Program-made: the position numbers and the translations under genes | In this document: positions 46,302 through 57,500 of the stretch, one piece after another | Numbering within the stretch: the stretch's first letter is position 1 | Layout: the number at the start of each line of letters is the position of its first letter | NCBI GenBank assembly: GCA_008711295.1 | Contig: VUYV01000063.1 | Location: forward strand, 2,395,272 to 2,459,271 | DNA: 64,000 nucleotides | Direction: 5' to 3' | Origin: Anarhynchus alexandrinus | Taxonomy: Eukaryota; Chordata; Aves; Charadriiformes; Charadriidae | The notes under the pieces: generated by a model | What the model was told of the DNA's origin: nothing | Databases searched by the model: none | The model's input: the letters and a program-made list of their open reading frames with translations, nothing else

Positions 46302-46565
46302 TCATTGAGTTGGGTTGGGTTGGGTTGGCCATGAGGGGAGGATAAGGTGGAGAGAATGAGAAAAATACAGGTCATGAGAGAACTGTATTGAGTAAGGGAG
46401 ATGGAGGATCTTAATGGGTTTTGAAAGAAGCAATGGCGATGTATTTGGGTGTGATAGGGTGGTCAGGGTGGGGTGAAGGAATGTGGTTTTGTCAGTATTG
46501 TTTGAGATGTGTGAACGAGTGAAATACAAAGTAAAATTTTAGCAGTGTAAGTAGGAGGGCAAGTG
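46302..46565. other. G-rich, C-poor tract with strong strand asymmetry
   Basis: By eye only about 15 of 260 bases are C, while G is over a third. The tract begins with GTTGGGTTGGGTTGGGTTGG (46309-46328) and continues as G/A/T-rich sequence (GAGGGGAGGATAAGG, GGGTGGTCAGGGTGGGG). Flanks are normal. Such skew favours R-loops or G-quadruplexes. It fits neither CR1 nor an obvious microsatellite. Confidence 0.7.
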
Positions 46566-48914
46566 AAACTTTTCCAGTACTGGAGGTGTGATGGACTCCT
46601 GTTCATCCAGACTCAGCAGTGTCAATGATGACACGTTACTAGGGAAAAGCAAAAAGTATATTTTTAGAGGAAAGCTGGAGAACTGCTGCTAATCAGAGGA
46701 AGCAACAGGAGATCAGGGTGCAACACAATATTTAGTAATTATAACATTGTGAGATCCCATTACAAAAGTAATAACCAAAATTGTGATGTAGAAGAGCGTA
46801 CAGAGTGGGCAAGCGGATGGGGAACAGAAACCTAAAGAATGGGACAGAAAGAAAAAGGAAAAGAGGGAAAACAAGTGGAGGATAGCAAACAGTGTGGTCG
46901 GTGCAGCAGAGGCAGCCGCAAGCGGTGGCTGTGGGACACGGGGAAGGAGACCCTTGGGGGCCACGTCACTGAAGACAGTGAGGAAACCCAAAGTTTGCTG
47001 CGTTTCTGAGTTGGTATTTCCTTGCTGTTGTTTAATTGAAGGAACTTGATAGCATAGATGTCTTCTGGAGGTTTATCAAATGTTTGGGGAAGTGCCATTT
47101 TCCTTAGTTTTCTGCCATTTACTGTGAGGAACGAGCGATGAGTCAGGATTGTCTCTGAACCGGTTGAGTCAGCAGTGTCCCTGACAGAGGAGAAACTCAT
47201 TCTTAATGGAAGACAAAGTGAGAAATGATCTGCTTTGTTCCTGTTCTTAATGACGGGAACAGCACTGGCTGCTTTCGGGCCCTCTGACGCTTGCGGCTGT
47301 AGTAGGACAGAGCGCGTACTGGTTAATGGCATCGCTTTTTCACTTGCTGTGTATCTCAGATCATCTCGACGGCTGCCAGTTGTTTATAGCCCTTAATTTC
47401 TCAAGCTCCGCAGCCTTCTGATATTTATATCCTTCGTCGGTTTTTCCTACCTCAGAAGGAGATCCTGAACGTCGATGGCTCTCATGGCCGCGTGGAAAAG
47501 ATGGCTGGGAAATCACCCCGTTATTGCTCTTACCTTCTGCTCAGAGGCGCATACGGTTGGGGGTAGACGACGACAGCCCCTCTCCTCCTCCGCGCGCTGC
47601 TTTAGCCCCGTCTTCGATTTTCCCCGGAGTAAAGATTTCTGCTGTGTCGTAGCAGATCTGTGTCGCTCCTCCGCTGTTCACCACCGCCGTGCCTCTCGTA
47701 ATTTCATGCTCTCATTCCTAACTCCGTGATATTTACGTACCTAAACAATACTCCTGGATAACTGGAGATTATGCGTTTTGAAGGATAGAAACTGTTTAAT
47801 TGCCACTTTTGCCTACTGTTTGTTAACATTACGTGCTGTATGTAGGGTCGTGTGAAGCTGGTATGTTTGTTTAATTTTCTCTTAAATCAGGTCTCACAGC
47901 TTTGCTAATCATTGCTCTGTAAATTCTAGGAATTGGCATTTTCGGAAAAGTCGGAAATAAATGGATCGCTCCAGACCAAAGTCCCATGCAAGCAGCGGAA
48001 AAAGATGTACTGTATTAGCCAAATACGATGGTCTTTGGGTTTGGAAAGATTAAATTCAAGATGATTTGTTAGGGACGTCTGTGTAGTTATTTGTAGTTTG
48101 TGTCATGGGGAGGGATTTATTGCTCTTCTGATAAATTTATATTCTTCAAAATAGATATGCTGCGTTTTCCCTATTCCCAACGCACAGATGTGAGTGTTGC
48201 AATGGGGAACAGAAATTTTAGTGCTTTTAATATTCTTTGTATTGTGTTTTAGAACAGTTTTGCTGTTTAGTTGAACATTCCTCTAACAAATCAATACATT
48301 TTTCTGTGGACCTTCAGTTTTGTGGAACTTGCTTTTGCTTTCCTTTGATATTTGTTTTTTTTAATGTTGACAATTCTGGTATGAGGAATCTCAGCATCCT
48401 GGAATTTCAGAAACGGCAAATGGTCTCTAAATTGTCTGATAATTTAAGCAACATCTGAAATACTTTCAGGTTTTTCTTACCTGTGTGTTAAAGCTGCTGG
48501 TGCGTCCTGGGAAAGCCCTTCACCCATTGAGTTTTGTAATGTGGTCAAACTGCTCTTTTGTAAACTTTGCCCATGAAGGAAAACCAGTAGAGTAAAAACG
48601 TGGATGAGATAAGGCCTGTGTGGAAAAACTTTTGCTTTTAAAATAAACCAAAAACCCTGTAACCTAAATAATTAAGTGGCTTTACCAAGTTTTTAGGGTT
48701 GCCGTGTAGAACCTAAATATTTATGAATCGCTTATGTAGATGAATATTTGGTCAGTTAATGCATCTCTATGTATATCTCATACAGCTACACTATAGCTAC
48801 ATAAATACTTTCAGAACTGCATAGTAAATAAAAAATTATTCTTTGATTAACGTTGGCCTCTAAGAATGTGAGAGAATAGATATTTGGATGGAAGTGTAAA
48901 GCTGAGAGTTACAG
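46566..48914. other. Single-copy DNA, no supported gene
   Basis: Includes a purine-rich stretch at about 46785-46885 (GACAGAAAGAAAAAGGAAAA). A minus-strand frame of 166 codons (46832-47332) is discussed in the findings. Otherwise unique sequence. Confidence 0.5.
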
Positions 48915-49148
48915 CCAGGGGAGGTTTAGGATGGATATTAGGGAAAATTTCTCACCAAAAGGGTTGTCAGGCATTGGAACAGGCTGCCCAGGGAGGTGGT
49001 GGAGTTGCCATCCCTGGAGGTGTTTAAAAGATGGGTAGATGTGGTGCTGAGGGACGTGGGTTAGTGGTGGGTTTGGCAGTGTTGGGTTGATGGTTGAACT
49101 TGATGATCTTAAAGGTCCCTTCCAACCTCGCCAATTCTCTGATCCTGT
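48915..49148 (+). mobile_element. CR1-J-like LINE, 3' portion
   Basis: Sense copy: GAGGTTTAGGATGGATATTA, GGCATTGGAACAGGCTGCCC, CCATCCCTGGAGGTGTTTAA and the J-type end CTTGATGATCTTAAAGGTCC, finishing at a weak CAATTCTCTGATCCTG. It is 5'-truncated with no open ORF2. Confidence 0.93.
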
Positions 49149-50172
49149 AGTCACCTAGAAGTGAAGGCAGGGATTTGATCATCACCTTTATTCTTGTTGG
49201 CTGAGGGTAAAATGCAGTCGTGTCCAAGGCAGATTTCAGGAGTGGTGCAGAAATTCATTGGAGTAGCTCTGAATTTCTCAATCGCGAGGTTCAGGATGGA
49301 ACTGGTAAGGAATGGATGATTTATCCTTAGCGCAATTTTTTGCCCATTGTATGACAAAGTTTGGTTTCTGCTGTAGCGTGAGCTCTTTGACTTTTGTCAA
49401 GGCCCTCGTTGCCTTTCTCATGGCATTTCATGAATATTAAGGACTAAAATATTGAATGCTTCATAATTCGTAATTGGGGAAAATATAAATGTGCTTTTCT
49501 GTCTCCACCCTCTGGCAGAAGGGTGAATTTTTCTGCCCGACATTGCAAGAGGAGAGCTTGGTGGAGCTCAAATTTCCGTTTTCTGCGCATGATTTTTTTT
49601 TTTTTTTTAGATTTTGTTTTGTTTTTACAAAATATTGGTTTATTGAGAGATGTGTTACCCTCAATTGACATATTGACATTTCCAGGAACTGTGGTTATTG
49701 TTTTGAGAAATACAATCCTACACTGACAGATTCCTATCATTATTTGGAACCGTTGCTGAGGGTTAGTGAGACAAGTCTCATAAATAATGAAAGTGAATCA
49801 TATTGGGGAGAACAGCAGCGAGAAACGGCGGAGTGTACAGTGCTGACACCGGATAATTTTTGCTCAGCCATGACATCATGCGGTGTTAATGTCACGCGTT
49901 ACGGTGGGGACATTGACTTACAATATTGAAACCCCGTTACGTGGTGGTAATTAACTTGTGTCACTAACTACCCATCGGAGTAATTAGCGGCGCAGGGGAT
50001 AACTAGGCTAACGCTGTATGCCTCCCTGCTCACCACCCAGCCTCCCCGGGTGTTTTGCTGGAGCAGCAGACACAAATGTACTGGCCGTGCAAGAAATACA
50101 CTTGAGCGTAGAATATTTTTTACATGGCTTCTGGTAACCTAAATTTTTTTTTTTTTTTTTTCCCCTCCGTAG
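49149..50172. other. Single-copy DNA with two long T runs
   Basis: Unique sequence. T16 lies at 49593-49608 and T18 at 50144-50161; the second run directly precedes the candidate acceptor at 50172. Confidence 0.5.
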
Positions 50173-50265
50173 TACCGCAGACTTTATTATTTGACAGCTG
50201 TGGAAGAGGTTTCACACTGGACTGCATCTGATTTGCAGTTTTACAGTGAGCAATTGGCAGCGAAG
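50173..50265 (+). CDS. Candidate 93-bp internal exon
   Basis: Seen: a T18 tract and TCCCCTCCGTAG form a very strong polypyrimidine-AG acceptor ending at 50172. The next 93 bases are open in one frame for exactly 31 codons (YRRLYYLTAVEEVSHW, then TASDLQFYSEQLAAK), and GCGAAG is followed by a donor-like GTAAAA at 50266. The length is a multiple of three with phase 0 on both sides. I do not recognise the peptide. It could be an exon of the same hypothetical plus-strand gene as 2218-2261, but nothing links them. It also contains TGACAGCTG, a MEIS/E-box-type word, so an enhancer is an alternative. Chance remains plausible. Confidence 0.22.
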
Positions 50266-51326
50266 GTAAAAACGAGAAACAAGCCCGGTTCTGGAGGAGG
50301 TACATAAGGCAAAGGCTCATCAGCCGAACCGTGGCGTGACCTGGTTTTGGGACGTGTTTCTCAAGTTAGCAGAGAGCTCTAATTAACCTCCTGTTAAAAT
50401 AAGTTAAATCATTTCATTTACTCCGAGGTAACAAATTTCTCCCTGCTGTTATTTCTGGAAGCAGGTAAGTTTAATATCAAATGCCCTTTGCATGCCAGAA
50501 ATGTGTTTCCATTATTATTTAACCTTATTCCTACAATGATGATCCCCCTGTATGTGCTGTGAAAATGCCAGACTTGAAGAGAGGCTAACATACATTGCCA
50601 TAATTATTTTAATGAGAGAGAATGGAGAAGATACTTCTCTGCCATCTGTCAACAGAAAGCAGTCATATCGTGTGCTAGACTTTATTCACTTATAAATTGT
50701 TCTTCAGTACTGAATACCGAATTCTCTATTACTACTTCTAGGTCAACAGCATTTATAATCTTCCCTGGTTCTCTATGAAGTCTACAAATTATTACTCCAA
50801 AGACGCTCATTAATTTTCTGGTCTTGCATATCTAAAATTGAAACTTCCAGTGTGTTATTTGCTGCTTCGTGCACTCCCCCTCCTCCGCCACGTTGTGCGC
50901 GCAGAGGGGACAAATGGGCCGCAGGAGCACGTGTGCCACTTTTTAACGTGAAAATCCCATAATCAATAAATGCTCTAGAAAATGTGGAGGATACTTTGGT
51001 TTTATTTAATTTATTCCTCATGGGGCTTTTATTTTTATAAAAGAAATACTCATATAGTGCAGTTTGCCAGCAGGTGGTTGGAAAACCTGAGGGAAAGGAG
51101 GATTGGCAGTTTTTATATTTTTCCGTACAATTATTCTCTTGACTGTTTTTACTATTACTTTAGTGGCAAGGAATTTGTTTCATACAAAATTAGTAAAAGT
51201 CAGCAGTTTTATCCACCCACGTAATAGCTGCCTAGATGATGCCATTGCAAGATGCCATCGTATCGCACTTGACTTCTTTAAATGTGATTTATAAATAGCC
51301 ACAATTAAGACTATAGGGTAGCATTA
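50266..51326. promoter_or_regulatory. AT-rich block, partly conserved-element-like
   Basis: About 50380-50830 is AT-rich, CpG-poor and repeat-free, with TCTAATTAACC, ATAATTATTTTAATG and similar words, and a second strong donor-like GCAGGTAAGT at 50461. No acceptor pairs with it convincingly. Enhancer character is inferred from composition only. Confidence 0.25.
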
Positions 51327-51441
51327 TCATGGAATCATAGAATCGTCGAGGTTGGAAGGGACCTTTAAGATCATCGAGTCCAACCATCAACCCCACACTG
51401 CCAAACCCACCACTAACCCATATCCCTCAGCACCACCTCCG
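51327..51441 (-). mobile_element. CR1-J-like LINE, short 3' end
   Basis: Antisense: TCATGGAATCATAGAATCG, GGTTGGAAGGGACCTTTAAG, then the J-type CCCACACTGCCAAACCCACC and CCCTCAGCACCACCTCC. It is truncated near 51441. It forms a head-to-head pair with the J copy at 51801. Confidence 0.93.
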
Positions 51442-51800
51442 TTGTATGGCCGTGGCTATGTTTATGATGGTCTTTATTTACAGTATCCTTCAACGTTTGC
51501 ATCTCGGTAGTCCGCTCCATTTAGCGTATGGAAATGGTACCGGCCTGGACTCGAACCTTAGCTCTGCTCCAAAGCATAGGGAATGTATAGTTTTTCTGTG
51601 TTTCGGAATCCCCTTGTTCACTTTAGTGTGGTCGCAGCTATAGGTACATCAAAAAGAATTTATTGTGAAAAGGCAAAAACTTCCAAATAACATTAAGCAG
51701 TATGACCATCCCCACCTGTTTCTATTTCTTTAATAATTAGGTTGCTGCAAGTCCCTATAACATCTTTCTGCATATCCTTGTGAATAGAAAGGTGTTCCAA
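51442..51800. other. Spacer between head-to-head CR1-J copies
   Basis: About 360 bp of unique sequence; no repeat or gene was recognised. Confidence 0.5.
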
Positions 51801-52027
51801 TATTTAGATTGGATATTAGGAATTTTTTTTTTCACGGAAAGGGTTACCAAGCATTAGAAGAGGCTGCCCAGGGAGGGGGTGGATTCGCCATCCCTGGAGG
51901 TGTTTAAAAAAAGGGTAGATGTGGTACTTGGGGACGTGGTTTAGAAGTGGTTTTGTCAGGGTAGGGTAATGGTTGGACTTGATGATCTTAAAGGTCCCTT
52001 CCAACCTCAGCGATTCTGTGATTCTGT
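51801..52027 (+). mobile_element. CR1-J-like LINE, 3' portion
   Basis: Sense copy: TATTTAGATTGGATATTAGG, AAAGGGTTACCAAGCATTAG, AGGCTGCCCAGGGAGG, CTTGATGATCTTAAAGGTCC and GATTCTGTGATTCTGT at the end. A T10 run interrupts the early part. It is 5'-truncated. Confidence 0.94.
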
Positions 52028-53517
52028 CCTCAGTGCTCTCGGGTGGTTTCCCTCTGCGGCAGGCTCGCAGCGAGAGCGGCACCCCGGGTGGGCAGAGAGG
52101 GCCGGTGCTGCCCAGGGGAGGAGGAGGAGGAGGAAGAAAATCTCTATTCCAGATCCATTTCCCATCCCAGGAGGTGCGGGCTCTGGGAAACCTGCTTTGC
52201 CCTTGGCAGCTGCGTCCCTGCAGCCCTCGGCATCCTTTATGTCAGGGCAGCCAGCGGCAGAACTATTAGATAGGAAAACATCACAACTTCCCGAAAAGAT
52301 TTTTGAAAACACTATTTCGTATAATTTTTTGTCATGCTCCTGCTGTTCTCGTTTGGAATGGGACTGTGAGGCTTGAAGTGAACTTGATTTGCATTTGGAG
52401 ACTTTGTGATACTGATACATCTCAAAGTACTCACCCAGCTGAAGAACAGGTCATGTTTATCTGAAGCTTCAAGTTACTGTGTACAGAATAAAAAAATAAT
52501 ATAAAACAACCCTGTGAAACTAAACTTTTACTGGTTTGGTTTTTTGGTAAGTCTACAAAAAGGTTTGAAAAGTAAAACTCTGCCTGTCATAAGCTGGAAT
52601 ATGACAGAAAAGAATTAAAACTTTGTAAAACGTATATGGAGAAAATATTCCGTTTTCAAATAGTTTGGGTTTAAATGTGCCTTATTTAACTGCAGTTTAA
52701 AACCCAACTAAAGTATAATTTTGTTGTAATATAAATCCACGTTACCATGAGCTTCTTTGAGCAATCCTGTTGTGTTTTCAGATGGGTTTGAAACCCGGGG
52801 ATTAGTGACACTGGTTATTTTTTTTTTAGCTCTCTGATTTTGAAATGTGAATCTTTCTTACTTTCCCTGTTCCGCCACTACAAATCAGACTTTTTCATAG
52901 ACTGTGTGATATTAATCTCCATGGGGCGGACACCTCTATGCAGGTGCTATAGCTCTCCCCCTCCTCCAGTTAATTCAGGTTTTAATCTCACTTCCTTTGA
53001 TTTATTTACTTATGTCATGTGTAATGTGTCTGGCTTCTTGCCCTCCCTCTGCTTTCACTCTTGTATACACTGGATGCGTTCTTGCTGTTTCATTGTTGTC
53101 CTCACCTCTTGCTTTTGTTCCTTGGGACGCACTTGTTTGATGCTGTGTTCTCTGGTGATGAATTTCCTGCAGTTCGCTTACTCTTGTTTAACTTTGTGTC
53201 CTATTATTACACAAATCGCTTTCGGTGTTTGCTTCAGTTGAAACATATGAGTCAAAATAACGGTGCTTGTGGTACAGGAAAATATGGGCTCTGGCGTGGT
53301 GGTTCTTTATTTTGTTAAATTTCCCTCATCACATCATCTTCTTACTGCAGCCTCAGTCCCCTTCCCCACCCGCTATGGCCTGTTGGGACCTTCTTCCGTT
53401 CTGAGAATAGAGGACTTTGATGGAGGAAAGGGCAAAAAGAGACTCAATAAGACAACTTCATGAAATTTGTCACTAAATGGGAAAATTTATAGCGTCTTTG
53501 GCAGAGTTGAGATCAAA
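52028..53517. other. Single-copy DNA, no supported gene
   Basis: GC-rich from 52028 to about 52260, with a GGA run at 52115-52136, then AT-rich. A 133-codon plus-strand frame at 52840-53241 is hydrophobic and Cys/Phe/Leu-rich without signal or domain features, typical of a T-rich chance frame. Confidence 0.5.
52115..52136 (+). repeat. (GGA)n run
   Basis: GGGGAGGAGGAGGAGGAGG and an extra GGA; G-quadruplex-prone on this strand. Confidence 0.85.
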
Positions 53518-54215
53518 GAATCATAGAATCATGGAATGGTTTCGGTTTGAAGGGACTTTGAAGATCATCCAGTTCCCCTCCCTGCCCTGGGCAGGGATAC
53601 CTCCCACCAGCCCAGGTTGCTCCAAGCCCCGTCCAACCTGGCCTTGAACACCTCCAGGGATGGGGCAGCCACAGCTTCTCTGGGCAACCTGCGCCAGGGG
53701 CTCACCGCCCTCACAGGGAAATTTTTCTTCCTAATATCCAATCTAAATCTCCCTTCTTCCAGTTTGAAGCCATTCCCCTCATCCTGTCACTCCATGCCCT
53801 CGTAAAAACTCCCTCCCCAGCTCTCCTGGAGCCCCTTTAGGCACTGGAAGGCCCCTTTAGCCACTGGAAGGCTCCCCAGAGCCTTCTCTTCTCCAGGCTG
53901 AACCCCCCCAACTCTCCCAGCCTGTCCTCCCAGCAGAGGGGCTCCAGCCCTCGCAGCATCTCTGGGGCCTCCTCTAGTCCTGCTCCAGCAGGTCCATGTC
54001 TCTCCTATGTTGGGGGCTCCAGAGCTGGATGCAGTACTCCAGGTGGGGTCTCACGAGAGTGGAGTAGAGGGGCAGAATCCCCTCCCTCGCCCTGCTGGCC
54101 ACACTTCTGATGCAGCCCAGGATGCGGTTGGCCTTCTGGGCTGCGATTGTGCATTGCCGGCTCATGGTGAGCTTCTCATCCATCAGCACCCCCAGGGCCT
54201 TCTCCTCAGGGCTGC
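53518..54215 (-). mobile_element. CR1 LINE, type A, longest copy in the window
   Basis: Antisense copy of about 700 bp, from AGAATCATAGAATCATGG at the 3' end through CCCTGCCCTGGGCAGGGATA and the ORF2 tail to GGTGAGCTTCTCATCCATCA and CACCCCCAGGGCCTTCTCC. It has the type A 2-bp deletion. A 20-bp segment is duplicated in tandem at 53831-53870, and the sequence beside it is shortened. Reading back, the ORF2 protein shows [20 protein letters not shown] and [20 protein letters not shown] (53974-54189). Confidence 0.96.
53831..53870. repeat. 20-bp tandem duplication inside a CR1
   Basis: GCCCCTTTAGGCACTGGAAG occurs twice in a row, the second time with one substitution. Other type A copies have it once. 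Confidence 0.92.
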
Positions 54216-54310
54216 TCTCGCAATGTTGATGCAGGGAATGACGTGTACAGTTGGGTTAGATGCAGAGTGCTGTGCTATGGAGAACAAAACCCCAGTATGG
54301 TGCTGGGCGT
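54216..54310. other. Spacer between head-to-head CR1 copies
   Basis: About 95 bp of unrecognised sequence between the 5' ends of a type A and a type B copy. Confidence 0.5.
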
Positions 54311-54521
54311 TTTTCCCTGTAAGGGTGGTGAGGCACTGGCACAGGTTGCCCAGAGAGGTTGTTGAGGCCCCATCCCTGGAGGTGTTCAAGGCCAGGCTGG
54401 ACGTGGCCTTGGGCACCCTGGGCTGGTGGGAGGTGTCCCTGCCTATGGCAGGGGGGTTGGAACTCGATGATCTTCAAGGTCCTTTCCAACCTAAACCATT
54501 CTATGATTCTATGATTCTGAA
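54311..54521 (+). mobile_element. CR1 LINE, type B, short 3' portion
   Basis: Sense copy: GTAAGGGTGGTGAGGCACTG, CCATCCCTGGAGGTGTTCAA, the type B block CTGCCTATGGCAGGGGGGTT and the end CCATTCTATGATTCTATGA. It is complementary to the 3' half of the neighbouring type A copy. Confidence 0.96.
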
Positions 54522-57500
54522 TGTGCATGTCTTCCTGGCATAGAAAATAAACAACAGCCCCAAATCCCTGTGTAAAGGCCTCGAGGCCTGCTGCAGGCCC
54601 GGGACGGGACGAGGTGGGCAGGCTCTCTCTGAAACACAGGGCGTTGTTACGCAGCTCAACCTTGCTCGATTAAAATAGGGGCGTTCTGATGCTTTCCACT
54701 AAAAAGGGCTTCGTTTGCTTTGTGCCCCCTCCCTGCCCCGCTCCTGGGGGGCCCTGGGAGCTGTGCCCAAGGGGGTCACACCAGCCCCACGGCGGGCTGC
54801 CCCGTGGCTGAGCATCACCCGGTTTGAGGTTCGACAGCCTGGGAAGACAGTGGTACCGTTAATTTGGGGGGTGCACAGGCAGGTTAACTAGTTCCCGAAG
54901 AATTATATAATTTTTGAATTTGAATCTAGGAAAATATTTTGGATCCCTTTTGGGTGACGTCGCTGTGCTGCCCCGATTCCCCGCTCTGGGGAAGCCGTGT
55001 GACTTTTATTTTTCTAACCCCTCTGAACACCTCGGCTGCGCCGGCCTTCGTTAAATTGCTCAGGGCTTCCTTGCAGAGGAAATAAGATCTCTGTTTATCA
55101 TCTAGTCAAATGCCTATATCGTTATTCAAGCTACACGTCTGAGGTCAAAGATACTATCACGTTTTCAGCCATACAGATGATCCGATGTGAGCACCGCTTT
55201 TCTAAATTAAAAGCAAAGTTTGTTTTTTTGTAGTATAAAAAAGGGAGAAGATCGCAAACTTCGGGTTAATTAGATTATTTAAAGTTAAGATCAGGGCTCT
55301 TGGTCAGAGCAGGGGTAGAGCCCCAGTTCATTTTGATGAGGGGTTAAGTGAGATGGAAATCTCGCCGCGTCCGTCTCTGCGCCGCTGCCAGCCTGGCTGG
55401 CGGTCTCCGGGGCCTTCCTTACTTCACGGGAGACAGAGACAGAGTAAAACAATGCTATATTTTCCTTTTTACTATGTAGTTTAACATTTCAACTAATAGG
55501 GGTGGGTGCTCTGGTTATTTTTTTCAGTCGGATTTGGTCCCTTTTCCTGCTCCACGCGCCACTCGCGTAAAGTTTGGCGTTGAAGCACTGTTTTTTTCCC
55601 AGATCCATTGAATGGGTTTTAAAGTGTAACACCCAACTGTTAAAATTATTGCATCTTTTCCTTCAACACCTTGTCAAATAAAATGTCTCATTACCATGCA
55701 AATAGAAATCATTCCTGTTGCCAGGCAGGCAAAAATGTTACCGTACGGATTACAACTTCTTGAACCACAGCGTCACGCCAAACACGCCGTTCGGAACAAA
55801 TACAACTTATTATGTCCGAGCAGCGGCGGTTTGATGGTCTGTGAGTGAGGAGGAAATGTCAGGCCGAGTCCTGCGATTTTAACAGCTTCATTCACGGTAG
55901 TAAGTACATCTAATAGCATAAATAAGATGCAGTTGTTAGCCGCTCGCGTGTCATAATGTTTTATTAAGGATGTAGAGATGGGAATGAAGTTTTATTTTGA
56001 TGGAGACACCGACTCAGTCTCGCACCGGGGACGCTTACTCGAGCGAGCAGACTTGACACGAGTGACTGTTGAGTTGGGTGTTGTATATGGGGTTTTCACA
56101 TACTAAAATGACGCATTTTGTAGGTTCTGCAGGAGTATTTGTTTAAAATTTGGGCCTGAGGATCATCAGCCCATATTCCTGTTTAGAGATCAGTGACGGT
56201 TAAGAAAAACATTTGTGTGCGTTTCACAAAAGCAGTCACTTCGTGCAGGTGACCTGAACCTCACGCGCGCTCCTGGCTTAGTTGGTGAAGTCAAATCTGT
56301 TCTGTAATACCCAATTCGGAGCAATTCATTGGCAATGAGCAGATAGGAGTTTGTTTCGGAAGTACAGCCGTTTCTTTGGACAAAAGTTTGAATGACTTCC
56401 AAAACCTCAACCACCTTTTTTATTGCTGTTTATTCTTTTTCGGGAAAATCATTTTGCATGCAAACAATTAGCAGTTCTTCTACTTGTGTCTAGTCTTTAA
56501 TGTAAATATTTTAGCTGTCTGTCTTTGCTGTTCAAAACACTAGAAAGGGGTAATTCATCCAAAATAAATATGCAATTTTGAAGCTGATTTTTCAAACAGA
56601 TGACTGTGAGGAGGTACTGGAAAGAAGCCAGTGGCTTCTCATCTTGTAGTTCCCAGAATTAATTTCCTCAGAAGTGCGAAAGGCTACAACGCAAAATTAA
56701 TTCAATCCTCACTAAATGTTTGCGTTTGCCAGTCGTGTTCCGTTCTTTCTAGAAACGTTCATCCCCTATTTTCTGTAATTGTTTCCATCTCTTTCTGATA
56801 GCAGAAAAACAAACCTGAAAAGTCTTACGTCTTAAAAAACGCTGGTTCCCCAGGCTTGGTGGCGTTTGTCCTCTCTTTGGAAGAGGGAAGTTATCTTTTC
56901 AGACACGTCCAAGAAACATTTTTGCTCTGTATGGTGAGTTTTCTTAGAAACCAGCCGTTCCTTTCCCAAGCATCTCCCCTAGGTGCTGTGCGAACCCATT
57001 CGTTAGGGAGATGGGTTTATTTAATTACAGTACACCTCAGGGTTGCTTTTTAAAAAGGGCAGATGGGATTTTGGGTATTTCAGGTCCCATGCACAAGGTC
57101 AATTTTATATATATCAAAGACAATACCTGATGAAATGAACAAAAATATGCCATAAAGGAAGGATTTAGATACCCTGTTAGAGACTAAAAAATTACTCTAA
57201 CTCTTTTGTCCCAGTCTACTGTATCAAGATTTTTGTTTTAAGTGATTACTGTTTCTGTAAAATCAAATGTTATTTTAAATGATTTACAGAGTATCTTCAA
57301 CTGCTAGCACAGGTTTCAACCTAAACATACAGCTTCGTTCCTGATAAGACTTTTCTGTTAAGCTGCGTTCAAATAGCAAATTTTATTGGGGAAGAATCGG
57401 CTAAATGGATGGGATTTCTTCAGCTGTAAATATATGACAAAAGAGGGAGCTTTTTGTATTTTCTGAGAATCCTCTTTGTAACAAAGTCACAGTTTGAAGT

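Noticed and set aside
46309..46328. Interstitial telomeric repeat
   Set aside because: The unit is TTGGG rather than TTAGGG, and there are only about four units.
52840..53241. 133-codon plus-strand frame as a small membrane protein
   Set aside because: It is Cys/Phe/Leu-rich from T-rich DNA, with no signal-peptide or membrane-segment pattern and no splice support.
56931..56940. Donor ATGGTGAGT as the end of an exon at about 56854-56930
   Set aside because: The only upstream acceptor candidates have weak pyrimidine tracts, and the reading frame choice is ambiguous.
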